Source: Streptomyces sp. NBC_00273 (GTDB lineage Bacteria > Actinomycetota > Actinomycetes > Streptomycetales > Streptomycetaceae). Taken from it: 64,000 nt of DNA. The notes beneath the pieces were generated by a model. The model was given only the letters and a program-made list of their open reading frames with translations. It did no database searches and had not been told where the DNA came from. The stretch spans positions 10,183,001 to 10,247,000 of the forward strand of contig NZ_CP108067.1 in assembly GCF_036178145.1 (NCBI RefSeq). The letters run 5' to 3'. The translations under genes were made by a program, and so were the position numbers. Below are positions 35,985 to 44,296 of this stretch, piece by piece (position 1 is the first letter of the stretch; each line of letters starts with the position of its first letter).

Positions 35985-36812
35985 CTAGGCGGCCATGGTC
36001 TGCGCGAGGCGACGGACGAACTCCTCATCCAAGTCGAAGTCCGTGGACGGGGGAAGGTACAGCGAGGAACCGTACTGGAAGACCCGAGCATCAGCGGCCA
36101 GCCGGCCCAGCTCTCCCCGCGTGACCTCCGCGTGGCGCCCGGGGGCAGAGGCGGAGAGCACGGCGTAGTAGGGGTGCTGTGCGTCGAAGGCGTTCAGCAG
36201 GTAGTCCTGCAGCAGTACCAGGTTGTTCGAGCTCCACGGCGTCTCGTAGTCGACGCGGGCGTTGCCGACCGAGGCGGGGTGGTAGATCAGGACGCCCAAA
36301 GTCGGGTCGAGCTTGACCCGGTACATCAGAAGACGGTTGGAATCGATGACGGTCGTGCCGCGGGACAGGTAGTCGACATCGAGGTCCGTGGCGATGGTGT
36401 CGAAGCTGGAGACACCGGGGATCACCTCGACCTCCAAGCCGTCGGTGTCGCGCGCGATCTGCACGAGGGTGCTGGTGTTCGACACACCGAGGTGCGGGGT
36501 GCCCGGCACGAGGTAGGCAACGCTCCGGTGCTCACGAGCCAGGTCGAGCAGGGCGCGAAGGATGGCGTCGTAGTTGTCCATGTCGACTTCGTTGAGCTGG
36601 TAGAGGTGGGAGATGTCAATGATCTGTCGTCCGCCCACGTTCGACAGCCACTGCTTGATGCCCGGCCAGGTGGCCGAGTACACGACGGCATCGGCCGAAC
36701 GAATAGCCTCCGCTCCTGCGGCGGTGAGGTCTCGGGGAGGCAGCATTCCGGTCCCCACCACGATGATCCGGCGGGTGCAGTCGGTCGGCCGCCCGGGCGC
36801 TGTTGAGGTCAT
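35985..36812 (-). CDS. tetrapyrrole-methylase-family SAM methyltransferase (borosin-like)
   Basis: The 275-aa protein has the TP-methylase fold: IIVVGTG at 16-22, VPGTPHLG (SAM site) at 102-109 and VIPGVSS at 130-136, then the FDTIATDLDVD segment. This arrangement, with an LY (70-71) and Tyr81 pair in the second helix, resembles borosin alpha-N-methyltransferases rather than cobalamin enzymes, and no cobalamin genes are near. The Arg usually found between those tyrosines is not obvious. Start ATG 36812 overlaps the preceding gene (ATGA). Proposed role: N-methylation of the backbone (or O-methylation) of the 42-aa peptide encoded at the head of the operon. Confidence 0.8.
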   Translation of the reverse strand: MTSTAPGRPTDCTRRIIVVGTGMLPPRDLTAAGAEAIRSADAVVYSATWPGIKQWLSNVGGRQIIDISHLYQLNEVDMDNYDAILRALLDLAREHRSVAYLVPGTPHLGVSNTSTLVQIARDTDGLEVEVIPGVSSFDTIATDLDVDYLSRGTTVIDSNRLLMYRVKLDPTLGVLIYHPASVGNARVDYETPWSSNNLVLLQDYLLNAFDAQHPYYAVLSASAPGRHAEVTRGELGRLAADARVFQYGSSLYLPPSTDFDLDEEFVRRLAQTMAA

Positions 36813-37399
36813 GACGGTGACTCCTGTGAGATCAAGTGACGGATGAAGGCCGAGCTTTCGAGGTGGGTGGCATGAACGAGCGGCCCCACGGGCACCGGAC
36901 GCAGTGCAAGGCGGCGCGCCAGATCCTCGACGGCCCGGGCGGCTGAGGCCTCGTCCGTGGCATAGGGAACGGTGCTGACCGTGTCGGACCGCAGGCTCGC
37001 GACGCTCACCGTGTTGAACGCCTTGACGACCCGGGCGTAGGGCAGGGCACGGGCTATGTCGAGGCAGCCGGCCCCCGCCGTGAAGGGGGCGCTTGGCGCC
37101 GGGCTCCAGGGGTTGGTCGCATCGACGATCGTCCGTCCTGCGGCGAAAGCGGGGAAGCGCCGGCTGAGACGCACTGCCACGGGGTGGGGAACTGCCAGTA
37201 CCAGCAGATCGCTCGTCGCCAACAGCTCGGCCATGCTGGTGAGGAACGAGGAGCACCCGGCCAACTCGGGATGGACGTGGGCGCGTGCTGCCGCGCCTTC
37301 CAGGTCCCGAGTCGTTGCCCGCACCTTGATCCCGTGTCGTGCCGAGCGGGCCGCCAGGGCCAACCCGAAGGGGCCGGCTCCTATGATGCCGACATTCAT
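36809..37399 (-). CDS. F420-reductase-like NAD(P)-binding oxidoreductase
   Basis: The 196-aa protein starts with a Rossmann motif GAGPFG at 7-12 and has the size and shape of NADPH-dependent F420 reductases (FNO): VLAVPHPVAVRL strand, IVDATNPWSP, VVKAFNTVS. Start ATG 37399 overlaps the AKR stop; the stop overlaps the methyltransferase start. It could supply reduced cofactor or act directly as a dehydrogenase on a modified residue. Direct F420 use cannot be judged from sequence. Confidence 0.75.
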   Translation of the reverse strand: MNVGIIGAGPFGLALAARSARHGIKVRATTRDLEGAAARAHVHPELAGCSSFLTSMAELLATSDLLVLAVPHPVAVRLSRRFPAFAAGRTIVDATNPWSPAPSAPFTAGAGCLDIARALPYARVVKAFNTVSVASLRSDTVSTVPYATDEASAARAVEDLARRLALRPVPVGPLVHATHLESSAFIRHLISQESPS

Positions 37400-38772
37400 G
37401 GCAGTGCCCCTGCTTCCTGCCGGCGCGTGACCGACATGGCGTACCGATGAGCGCGTTGGACGATGTGCCAGCAGACCTCCAGCTCGGCCGCATCCCGGGG
37501 CGCCCAGATCAGGAGCGACCGTTCGTGGACGACGTGCCGGGCGAGGAGATGGGGCAGAGCCCACCCCTTGGCGAGCAGTTCGGCATGGTCCTCGGGGCTG
37601 AAGACAGCATGGAGGGAGCCATCGTGGGGAGGGTGGAAGTGCAAGAACTCCGTCCCTGCCATGAGCCCGTGCTGCCCGGGATCGCCGGTCACATGGAAGG
37701 CGACGCTGCCGGGGATCGCCAGAAGTGTGCGCTGGACACGGACCCCCGGCAGCTGTTCCGTGCGCCGGATGAGTTCGTCGCGGGCCCGAGGATCCCCGTT
37801 CTGGGATATCTGCTGTTGCGGCACCTCGAGGGTCGTGCGCGGGACCGCGCCCAACCGAGGCGGTAGGGGATCGGTTATACCGCGACCTCCCCCGATCCGC
37901 TCCCGGAACACCACCGAGTCCGGCAACTCATGGAGGATGCCCATCAGTTCGGGCTCGGCCAGCGCGAGACGCAGCGCACCGAGATTGGCCCGGACATGCG
38001 CCACGTCGCCCGAACCGGGTAGGGGGACGACATGGGGCCCGAGCTGCAGAAGCAGCCTCAAAAGCAATTGTCCAGGGGCGCTACGCCCCAATCGGTGGGG
38101 TACGTGCCCCAAGACGTCCGACAAGAAGACACGCCCGTGGTCGAACGGCTGGTGCCCCAGGAAGACGACTCCGGCGGCAGCGGCCGTGTCCAGTACCGCA
38201 AGAGTGGACGAGTCCACCTGTTGCGGGGACAACCGGTTCTGCACCGACGCCACGGGCCCGGTGCCCAATGCATGCGTCAGCTGCCCGGCCGATACGTTGC
38301 AGACGCCGACCTCACCGATGGAGCCCTTGGCACGCAGGTCCCACAGAGCGCCGAGCGATTCGTCGAGCGGCACCCGGGGATCGACACCGTGGAGTTGCAC
38401 AAGGTCGAGACGCTCCCGCTTCAGGCGGGCGAGCGACGCATGGACCTCCCCGACGAGTCTGGACGGCGTGGCGTCGAGAACCCAGCCGCGGTCGGCCCCG
38501 CGGTGCTTCCCCACCTTCGTCGCCACGAGCGGCGGGTCGGCCCAACCGTCCAATGCCCGGCCGATGATCTCCTCGGACCAACCGGGACCGTAGGAGCCCG
38601 CAGTGTCGATGAGCTCGATCCCGCTGTCGCAGGCCACACGCACCATGGCGACCGCGCCGTCGACATCACGCGGGGGACCCCAGACGTCGGGGCCACAGAG
38701 CTTGTTGCCGCCCAGCCCGACGCGATACACCGACCGCAAGTTGCCGATGGTGACGTGCGTAGCGACGTTCAC
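37396..38772 (-). CDS. aldo/keto reductase fused to a DUF5519/luciferase-like domain
   Basis: The 458-aa protein has an AKR barrel in residues 1-315 with a full tetrad: Asp56 and Tyr61 (DTAGSY), Lys86 (TKVGK) and His128 (QLHG). Residues about 335-458 form a second module, with LHFHPPHDGSLH and a helical end (ALPHLLARHVVHERSLLIWAP), that resembles the small DUF5519 'luciferase domain' proteins. The frame is open throughout and no internal start site stands out. The start is GTG 38772 (GTGA overlap with the P450). The fusion is unusual and links a carbonyl reductase to a module of unknown chemistry in one polypeptide. Confidence 0.75.
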   Translation of the reverse strand: MNVATHVTIGNLRSVYRVGLGGNKLCGPDVWGPPRDVDGAVAMVRVACDSGIELIDTAGSYGPGWSEEIIGRALDGWADPPLVATKVGKHRGADRGWVLDATPSRLVGEVHASLARLKRERLDLVQLHGVDPRVPLDESLGALWDLRAKGSIGEVGVCNVSAGQLTHALGTGPVASVQNRLSPQQVDSSTLAVLDTAAAAGVVFLGHQPFDHGRVFLSDVLGHVPHRLGRSAPGQLLLRLLLQLGPHVVPLPGSGDVAHVRANLGALRLALAEPELMGILHELPDSVVFRERIGGGRGITDPLPPRLGAVPRTTLEVPQQQISQNGDPRARDELIRRTEQLPGVRVQRTLLAIPGSVAFHVTGDPGQHGLMAGTEFLHFHPPHDGSLHAVFSPEDHAELLAKGWALPHLLARHVVHERSLLIWAPRDAAELEVCWHIVQRAHRYAMSVTRRQEAGALP

Positions 38773-39986
38773 GGCCCATCTCCTAACGATGCGTCGGTGT
38801 CCGGCGTCCTCAGCCGGACAGGGAGGGTGACGAGCGAGCGCCCCAGGGCCTGTTCGGTCCACGCAGGGGCGGATCCAGCGAGGTCCAGTCCGGCCAGAAA
38901 CGGCATGAGGGCCCGGAGCATCTCCGCCATCTCGATGCGCGCCAACGTCGCCCCAAGGCAGTAGTGGCGGCCGTGGGAAAAGCTCAGGTGAGGATTCGGG
39001 GCTCTTTGCAGGTCCATCAGGTGAGGGTTGGGAAAGACACGACCGTCCGTGTTGCACAGCCGCAGGAACACAGCGATGCGCGCTCCCTCCGGCAGCACAG
39101 TGCCATTGACCTCGATGGGCTGGCGCGCCGTGCGTGCCACCACATGGGCGGGGGAGTACAGGCGCAGCAACTCCTCGACAGCCGTATGCAGGACCTCCGG
39201 CCCCGCTCTGACGAGCGTCCGCACGCGGCGCGGGTCCCACAGGAGCGCGAACACGATGTTCGCGAACAGGTTGGCGCTGGTCTCGAACCCTGCCAGAAGC
39301 AACAGAGAAACAGTCGCACGCACGAGCGCGCGATCGTTTCCGCACGCCTCCTCGATACGTGTCAACATCCGATGATTGATTCGGCCTGCCTCCACAAGGA
39401 GATCGGCCACCGATTCCAGCTCGGAAGCCACTCGATCGAGGAAGCCACCGTCCTGGTCTCCAGTCGAGCGAACACGGGCAGCCAGGTCCACCACACCCGG
39501 GACCGCCGCGTCCTCGACGCCAAGAACACGGCAGAGAATCTCCACCGTGCACGGCACGGCGAAATCCGTGATGGCGTCAGCCGTCCCCTGCCGGCCGAGC
39601 TGTGCCATGAACGCTGCGGCTCGAAACTCACTGATCGTCTGCAGCGGCGCCTTCTCGATCGCCCGACGCGTGAACTCCACATCGAACGCGGACCGCAGGC
39701 GCCGATGAGTAGGGCCGTCGAGGAAGACGAAGAACCGTTCTGCGAGCTGGTTCCACCGACTTCCGGTGGTCGGATAGTCGAACCGCGGCTCGGCGTGAGG
39801 GTCACGGAGAATCCGAACTGCCTCGGGATGCCCGGTCACCAAGAACTCTCCCCGCGAAGTACGCGCGATGGGCGGCGCGGACGCGAGAGCTTGATAGGCA
39901 GTTTCCGCGAACACATCACCAGGATCCTCGGTGAGGTCGAAAACCGGCAGACGGTCATGCCGCGTGACGAGTGTCGTTTGGTTCAC
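38769..39986 (-). CDS. cytochrome P450
   Basis: The 405-aa P450 has the I-helix AGFETS at 232-237 with Glu-Thr, E-x-x-R at 272-275 and the haem loop FSHGRHYCLG at 336-345 with Cys343. It is soluble, without a membrane anchor, as usual in Streptomyces. The start is GTG 39986, overlapping the 2OG oxygenase stop; the stop overlaps the AKR start. P450s in small peptide operons form side-chain cross-links (biarylitides, cittilins) or hydroxylate. Here Trp26, Cys29 or aliphatic residues of the precursor are plausible targets. Confidence 0.9.
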   Translation of the reverse strand: MNQTTLVTRHDRLPVFDLTEDPGDVFAETAYQALASAPPIARTSRGEFLVTGHPEAVRILRDPHAEPRFDYPTTGSRWNQLAERFFVFLDGPTHRRLRSAFDVEFTRRAIEKAPLQTISEFRAAAFMAQLGRQGTADAITDFAVPCTVEILCRVLGVEDAAVPGVVDLAARVRSTGDQDGGFLDRVASELESVADLLVEAGRINHRMLTRIEEACGNDRALVRATVSLLLLAGFETSANLFANIVFALLWDPRRVRTLVRAGPEVLHTAVEELLRLYSPAHVVARTARQPIEVNGTVLPEGARIAVFLRLCNTDGRVFPNPHLMDLQRAPNPHLSFSHGRHYCLGATLARIEMAEMLRALMPFLAGLDLAGSAPAWTEQALGRSLVTLPVRLRTPDTDASLGDGP

Positions 39987-40702
39987 TTGATTGCAAATCC
40001 GACGAGGCTGCAGCGAAAATTATCCCCGGCTGCGGGGAGAACCGGATTGACGCGGTGCTCCGCCTGACCGTTGATGATTACCAGACGGTTGGGGCGTGCG
40101 GCGTAGAAGCGGCCAGCACCTATTTGCATGCGACGCTCCTCGGCCGGATCGGTGCGAAAGTCCGGCCCGATCACGGCACCGACGGCCTCGTAGTCCGGCT
40201 GGCCGCCGTCGTCGACCGCGGCTTGGGTCTGGGCTGCGACGCCGAGCTGGGAGTCGCCATCCATGACCATGAGCTCGCCACCCCAGGACGAGTCCCAGCG
40301 CGGATGCAGGTAGTAGATGTACGCACCGCTCACCTGATCGGTGTCTGCATGCCAGAACAGGCCGGCACCAGCCCCCATGGCCACCACCTTCCCCGTCAGG
40401 ATGCGGCTCCCCACCACGTCAGCGCCCGGCCCCTTACTCAGAGGCGCTTGCGCGCTGCGCAGGTTCTCGACGAACGAGCCAATGAGCCCCAGGCCCGCAG
40501 GCGTCGACTCCTTCTCGCCGCGCAGCACCCCCGCACTTTGAATAATCGGGAGTCCCGGCGGGCCATACGGCTTGTTCCATCCAGTGCCATGGATAGAGGA
40601 GTAATCAATGTACTGAACGCTCTTGCTCAAACGCCGAAAGGCGTCCTGATCAAGAAAGTCATCCACCACCAAACAGGTGTTGTCACTGTATGTGACGCGC
40701 AT
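39983..40702 (-). CDS. 2OG-Fe(II) oxygenase (prolyl-hydroxylase-like)
   Basis: The 239-aa protein has the iron triad His118 and Asp120 (FWHAD) and His216 (EHRVNPV), and Arg230 (NFRCSL) positioned for 2-oxoglutarate. Length and layout fit the P4H/phytanoyl-type dioxygenases. ATG 40702 follows AAGGA. It lies 50 bp downstream of the 42-aa peptide gene, after small hairpins. The precursor contains two prolines (27 and 34), so hydroxylation of Pro or another residue is a sensible guess. Confidence 0.87.
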   Translation of the reverse strand: MRVTYSDNTCLVVDDFLDQDAFRRLSKSVQYIDYSSIHGTGWNKPYGPPGLPIIQSAGVLRGEKESTPAGLGLIGSFVENLRSAQAPLSKGPGADVVGSRILTGKVVAMGAGAGLFWHADTDQVSGAYIYYLHPRWDSSWGGELMVMDGDSQLGVAAQTQAAVDDGGQPDYEAVGAVIGPDFRTDPAEERRMQIGAGRFYAARPNRLVIINGQAEHRVNPVLPAAGDNFRCSLVGFAIK

Positions 40703-40704
40703 CA

Positions 40705-40741
40705 GGAAGAATCCTTCCGATTCAGGACGCCTTCAAGCGTC
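40705..40741 (-). promoter_or_regulatory. two small hairpins between precursor and oxygenase genes
   Basis: GACGC-CTTCAA-GCGTC (40726-40741) follows 12 bp after the peptide stop. GGAAG-AATC-CTTCC (40705-40718) overlaps the oxygenase Shine-Dalgarno. Both are short (5 bp), so they may only dampen downstream translation relative to the peptide. Confidence 0.4.
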
Positions 40742-40752
40742 ATATCATGAGG

Positions 40753-40881
40753 CTAGGAAATCCGAGAGAGGACGTCCGCCGGGATCGCCGACAGGCAGCG
40801 CGGCCAAAGCAGGGCCTCGATCTGCTCGTCGGAGATCTCGATGGTCCCCATCTCGTTCTCGACAATCACGTTCTCGTTCAT
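40753..40881 (-). CDS. 42-aa peptide, candidate RiPP precursor
   Basis: Too short for most gene callers. ATG 40881 to TAG 40753; GGGAAGAGG ends eight bases before the ATG. Residues 1-23 form an acidic leader-like part with seven Asp/Glu, including TIEISDEQIEAL (13-24). Residues 24-42, LLWPRCLSAIPADVLSRIS, form a core-like part with Trp26, Pro27, Cys29 and Pro34. It is the first gene of a tight operon of an oxygenase, P450, reductases and a borosin-like methyltransferase, exactly where a precursor is expected. It lacks the helical borosin-binding domain of known split borosins. No homologue is recognised. Confidence 0.72.
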   Translation of the reverse strand: MNENVIVENEMGTIEISDEQIEALLWPRCLSAIPADVLSRIS

Positions 40882-41107
40882 CCGTGACACCTCTTCCCGT
40901 AGTTGTGGCAGTGCGCCGTTTTGGTGGCGCCCTCTCAGGAATAAGAATCTTCGATGGCGATGCCGATGTCACGGGGTATCGAAGGCGTCAACGTGCCAGG
41001 CAACTCACTGCCACAAAGCAACGGGTGACCAGGACGGCACTACCCATCGGACGTACACCCTGTCCCCAGCCACGCCGAGCCACAGCCAGCGTCGCCCCAT
41101 GACCGTC
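40882..41107. promoter_or_regulatory. promoter region of the RiPP-like operon and IS edge
   Basis: These 226 bp must contain the leftward promoter for the peptide operon; AT-richer sequence (ATTCTTATTCC on the minus strand near 40,940) is the best -10 neighbourhood. The right part adjoins the truncated transposase and may be IS-derived. No operator assigned. Confidence 0.4.
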
Positions 41108-41697
41108 GACCTCACCGCCGGAGTCTGGGGCCAGCTGCACGAAGAGATCATGTACCGGCTCGACGACGCCGGTCTGCTCGACCTGTCCCGAGCCGTCCTC
41201 GACTCCGCCCACGTACGGGCCAAAAAGGGGGCGAACTCACAGGCCCGAGTCCCGTGGACCGGGGCAAGCCGGGCTCCAAGATGCACGTCCTGTCGGACGC
41301 GGCCGGACTGCCCCTGGTCGTCGGCGTCTCGGCCGCCAACGCCCACGACAGCCAGGCGCTGAAGCCCATGGTGCTCGGTCACCAAACGAGACATGACCCC
41401 CACCGCGGCCGCCACTTCAAGCCCCAGCGCCTCCATGCCGACAAGGCATACGACATACCTGAACTGCGGAGATGGCTCCGCGGCAAACGGATCGGCGTCC
41501 GCATCGCCCGCAAGGGCATCGAGTCGAGCGAACGATTAGGGCGTCGGCGGTGGGTGATCGAGCGGACGATGTCCTGGCTGACCGGCTACCGCCGGCTCAA
41601 CCACCGCTACGAACGCCATCCCCGCAACTACCTGGCCTTCCTCGGCCTGGCCGCAGCCATCTGCTGCTACAAACGCTTCCTCAACCTCACCATGTAG
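41108..41697 (+). pseudogene. IS5-family transposase, truncated and frameshifted
   Basis: The sequence matches the last two thirds of a Streptomyces IS5-type transposase: AGVWGQLHEEIMYRLDDAGL, then VDRGKPGSKMHVLSDAAGLP and HADKAYDIPELRRWL and ERTMSWLTGYRRLNHRYERH. The N-terminal third is missing. A single G is lost from a G tract at about 41,227-41,231 (five instead of six), which splits the frame. It borders the RiPP-like operon and may mark how it was brought in or disrupted. Confidence 0.85.
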
Positions 41698-41739
41698 GAC
41701 ACGGTCTAAGCATCCGCGTCGATCCGCTCCCGACTCACC

Positions 41740-41917
41740 AGGGACGGGGGCGTACTGGTGGCGCCGGCGGGAGAACCTGATCCGCTCCGGATGGCTTGTC
41801 CGCCACCTTGACAACGACGGCCGGGGCAGCCGCATGGAGATCTACCCGGTCGACCAGAGTCATGTCGACGCCAAGTACAGCCGCCCCCTGAGCGACCGGT
41901 CCATCACCGTCCGGTAG
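41740..41917 (+). pseudogene. unassigned plasmid-type gene fragment
   Basis: One plus frame reads WWRRRENLIRSGWLVRHLD and GRGSRMEIYPVDQSHVDAKYSRP and stops at 41,917. The RSGWLVRHL part looks like the wing of a DNA-binding domain. There is no start; probably the 3' end of a plasmid or mobile-element gene. Confidence 0.35.
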
Positions 41918-41929
41918 ATCTGGCCCAAC

Positions 41930-42800
41930 CTCGTCCACGCCTGGGCCGCCCGGGAGGTGCTGCAGCGCACCGTCCGGACGGCGGCCGCCCTCGCGCAGAG
42001 CGACTCCGATTTCCTCGACCGGCTGCGCGACGCGGGCCTGCGTGTACGCGAGCGACACGGCGACGACGGCACCCTCGTCGGGTACTCGGTGGCCCTGCCC
42101 GGTGACCGGGCGGACCGCGGTTCCCGTCCGGTGTGGTTTGCCGGTTCGACCCTCGCCTACGACCTGTCCCTGCCCCGGGTCCGCGAGCGCTTCACCCCAC
42201 ACGTCGCCCCCCCGCGGACTGGGCGCGAGCGGAGCACCGGATCCGGGAGGCCTCCGCACTGCTGGGCCGCGCCGGACAAGCGGAGGGTGCCGGTGATGTC
42301 GCCGCACTCGGCGACCTCCTGGCCGTCGCAGCCGCACACTCCCGGCGCTTGTCCGAGACCGGGTCCGGGCGGCTGCCGATGCTTTCGAGCAGGCCGCCCG
42401 CGCCCCCGGCGCCCGGGCTCTGGAGGGCCGCGCCCCGGCTGGCGGGCCTCCACACGGGCGTTGGAGCACGCGCCGCGTGTGGCCCGGGGTGGCGGCGCCG
42501 CGGTGGTGCTGACGCTCCTGATCGCGCTCGTGGAGGCGGTGGAGGGCCGCTGCCTGGCATCGCGCGCAGGAGTTCCGGGCGCAGGCGAAAGCCGCCGCCG
42601 AGGCGGCCGTGCGGGTGCGCGAGGCCGCCGGCCTTGCGGGTACCCCGCCCCGGCCGCCGGGGACGAAGTCCCGTACCGGCCGGGTGACGCGCACCGCGGG
42701 CCGTGGCCTGCAGACGGCCGGACCCGATACCGGTGCACCGGCCCGCCCGCGTCCCGGTCAGAGTCCGCCGTACCGGCCGGGTCCCGCCCACACCCGCTGA
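41930..42800 (+). pseudogene. relaxase/mobilisation nuclease remnant (C-terminal part)
   Basis: The first part reads SDSDFLDRLRDAGLRVRERH and VGYSVALPGDRADRGSRPVW, as in Streptomyces relaxases. Homology then shifts frame near 42,215 (WARAEHRIREASALLGRAGQ, GDVAALGDLLAVAA) and again later (AQEFRAQAKAAAEAAVRVRE). The nuclease N-terminus is missing. Together with the preceding fragment it marks a decayed mobilisable element. Confidence 0.6.
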
Positions 42801-43156
42801 CCACCACCCCCAGGGAGTCCTTGCTGATGACGTCCGGATACCCGCCGCTGTCCGAGCCGGTTGCCAGTCAGTCGGTCTTGGCGGGGGCTGCGGTTCTTGC
42901 ATATCGGCGGCCGGCGGCCCCCGGCGGCCGGCTGTGCCGGGTCCGGTGCGGTGTGGGCGCGGCGGGTGTGGTGCTGCCCGAGCTCGTAGTTGGCGGCTGT
43001 GGGGAGGTCCGGGGAGGGCCGGCCTTGAGGAGGGCGGCCTGGACGGGGTGGATCGCGGCAGCATGGTGGATGGCACCGTGTGCGGAGGAAGGTGCCACCA
43101 TGCGGTCAATGTCAAGTGCGCTTGCGTTTGTGGGTGGGGTGAGGCAGGCTCGGTCC
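42801..43156. other. no supported gene; upstream of small operon
   Basis: Mixed frames without a convincing gene. The promoter of the three-gene operon that starts at 43157 should be at the right end, but I could not assign boxes. Confidence 0.35.
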
Positions 43157-43429
43157 ATGACGACTGCCCCCCGGCCGCCCCGCCTGGCGCTGGATCCGGA
43201 TGAAACACGTGAGCTGGACCAGCTCACACAAAAAGTTGAAGAGGCTGCGGCCACGCTGGACCAGGCACGCGCTGCCCTGAGCGAGGCCGCTGGACGGATT
43301 GCTGCCGGCTACGAGCGGGGCGGACCTGCCGCGGTCGCCGCCCAGGTCGGGTGGTCCCGCCAGCACGTGTCCACACTCGCTGCAGCTCACCGCCGCCGAG
43401 ACTGCGACGACCAGCAGGATGCCGCGTGA
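43157..43429 (+). CDS. small HTH-like protein (first gene of three)
   Basis: The 90-aa protein has a coiled-coil-like helix (ELDQLTQKVEEAAATLDQAR) and a C-terminal helix-turn-helix-like part (GGPAAVAAQVGWSRQHVSTLAAAHRR). Its stop overlaps the next GTG (GTGA). It could be the antitoxin or autorepressor of the small operon. Family not firmly recognised. Confidence 0.6.
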   Translation: MTTAPRPPRLALDPDETRELDQLTQKVEEAAATLDQARAALSEAAGRIAAGYERGGPAAVAAQVGWSRQHVSTLAAAHRRRDCDDQQDAA

Positions 43430-43794
43430 GTACCGCAGCCGAGCATCCGCACGGCTGGGCCCCGCAGCCGCCGACCACGGTCGAGGAACTGCGGGCCACA
43501 CTGACCCGCATCGCACCGGACGCGGTGGCCACCTTCGACGCCGAACGAGCAGCCGCCGTCGCTCGCGCCCGCGAACAGGTCAGCTCCGCCCCCATGCACC
43601 GCTTCCTACGGCAGTGGGCCCTGCAGATTGCCATCGAGCGGCATCCGGAACTAGCCGCGCGGCTGCGCCACCTTGAAGCCCGCGCCGCGCACGTCACCGA
43701 CCCAGAGGACGGGCGGATGATCGCGGCCGAAATCGGCCGGATCCTCGACAAAGCCGCGGCCGAGGCCGGCCTGCCACACGGCGGGGAGTCTTGA
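43426..43794 (+). CDS. small hypothetical protein, 122 aa
   Basis: Starts with GTG 43426, overlapping the previous stop, and ends overlapping the next start. Mostly helical: TVEELRATLTRIAPDAVATF, FLRQWALQIAIERHPELAAR, MIAAEIGRILDKAAAEAG. It resembles the DUF-type partner proteins found with small toxin-like genes in Streptomyces. Function not known. Confidence 0.6.
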   Translation: MSTAAEHPHGWAPQPPTTVEELRATLTRIAPDAVATFDAERAAAVARAREQVSSAPMHRFLRQWALQIAIERHPELAARLRHLEARAAHVTDPEDGRMIAAEIGRILDKAAAEAGLPHGGES

Positions 43795-44072
43795 GCAGCT
43801 GGCGGTGGGAGTACGACCCGGATGCCGAACACGTCGTCAAAGGCCTGCCCCACCACGTCATCGCCGAGGTCGAGCGCCTGGCCCACGAACTCGTCGCACT
43901 CGCCGACGTCGGCGTGGACGTCACCGACATCGGTGACGGGGCTCGCAAAGGCGTCCCCGGAGGCCTGCGCCGCATCCCCCTCCTGACCGACGGATGGTTC
44001 TACGCCCTTCCCCTGCCCCGCCTCCACCTCATCGCCATTGTCCGCGTGATCCCCCCGTACACCGACATCTGA
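43791..44072 (+). CDS. RelE/ParE-like small protein (possible toxin)
   Basis: This 93-aa protein starts at TTG 43791, overlapping the preceding TGA. The order of helix (HHVIAEVERLAHELVALA), variable loop and C-terminal strands (GLRRIPLLTDGWFYALPLP, LHLIAIVRVIPP) matches the small RelE/ParE toxin fold. With the upstream HTH-like protein this would be a toxin/antitoxin-like operon. Toxic activity is only inferred from size, fold pattern and layout. Confidence 0.55.
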   Translation: MSSWRWEYDPDAEHVVKGLPHHVIAEVERLAHELVALADVGVDVTDIGDGARKGVPGGLRRIPLLTDGWFYALPLPRLHLIAIVRVIPPYTDI

Positions 44073-44296
44073 GGGTGCTCAGAGGCGGCCTGCGGCACCC
44101 ACGCGTCTGACCCCGGCGCCTCCTACCCAAACGCCCTGTTTCTCAGCGGTTCTGAGGACATCGCGCCCTGCTGATCCCGGGATCAGTACAGGGGCGTGTC
44201 ATTTCTGGTCAGCGTGCGGAAGCGAGCTCCGCTTCGGATGCTGGCCGTACGGCGGTGGCGGACGCCCCCGCTGGCGCCCACTGGCAACTGGGCGCT

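Noticed and set aside
35985..36812. Methyltransferase considered as a cobalamin or siroheme biosynthesis enzyme
   Set aside because: No corrin or haem genes are nearby, and the second helix resembles borosin enzymes; the operon partners fit peptide modification better.
37463..38964. Plus-strand frames opposite the AKR fusion
   Set aside because: They lie opposite an overlapping operon with full motif support and show no family.
40745..40972. 75-aa minus-strand frame overlapping the 42-aa peptide
   Set aside because: It is Arg/Asp-rich, lacks a ribosome site and competes with the better-supported 42-aa frame.
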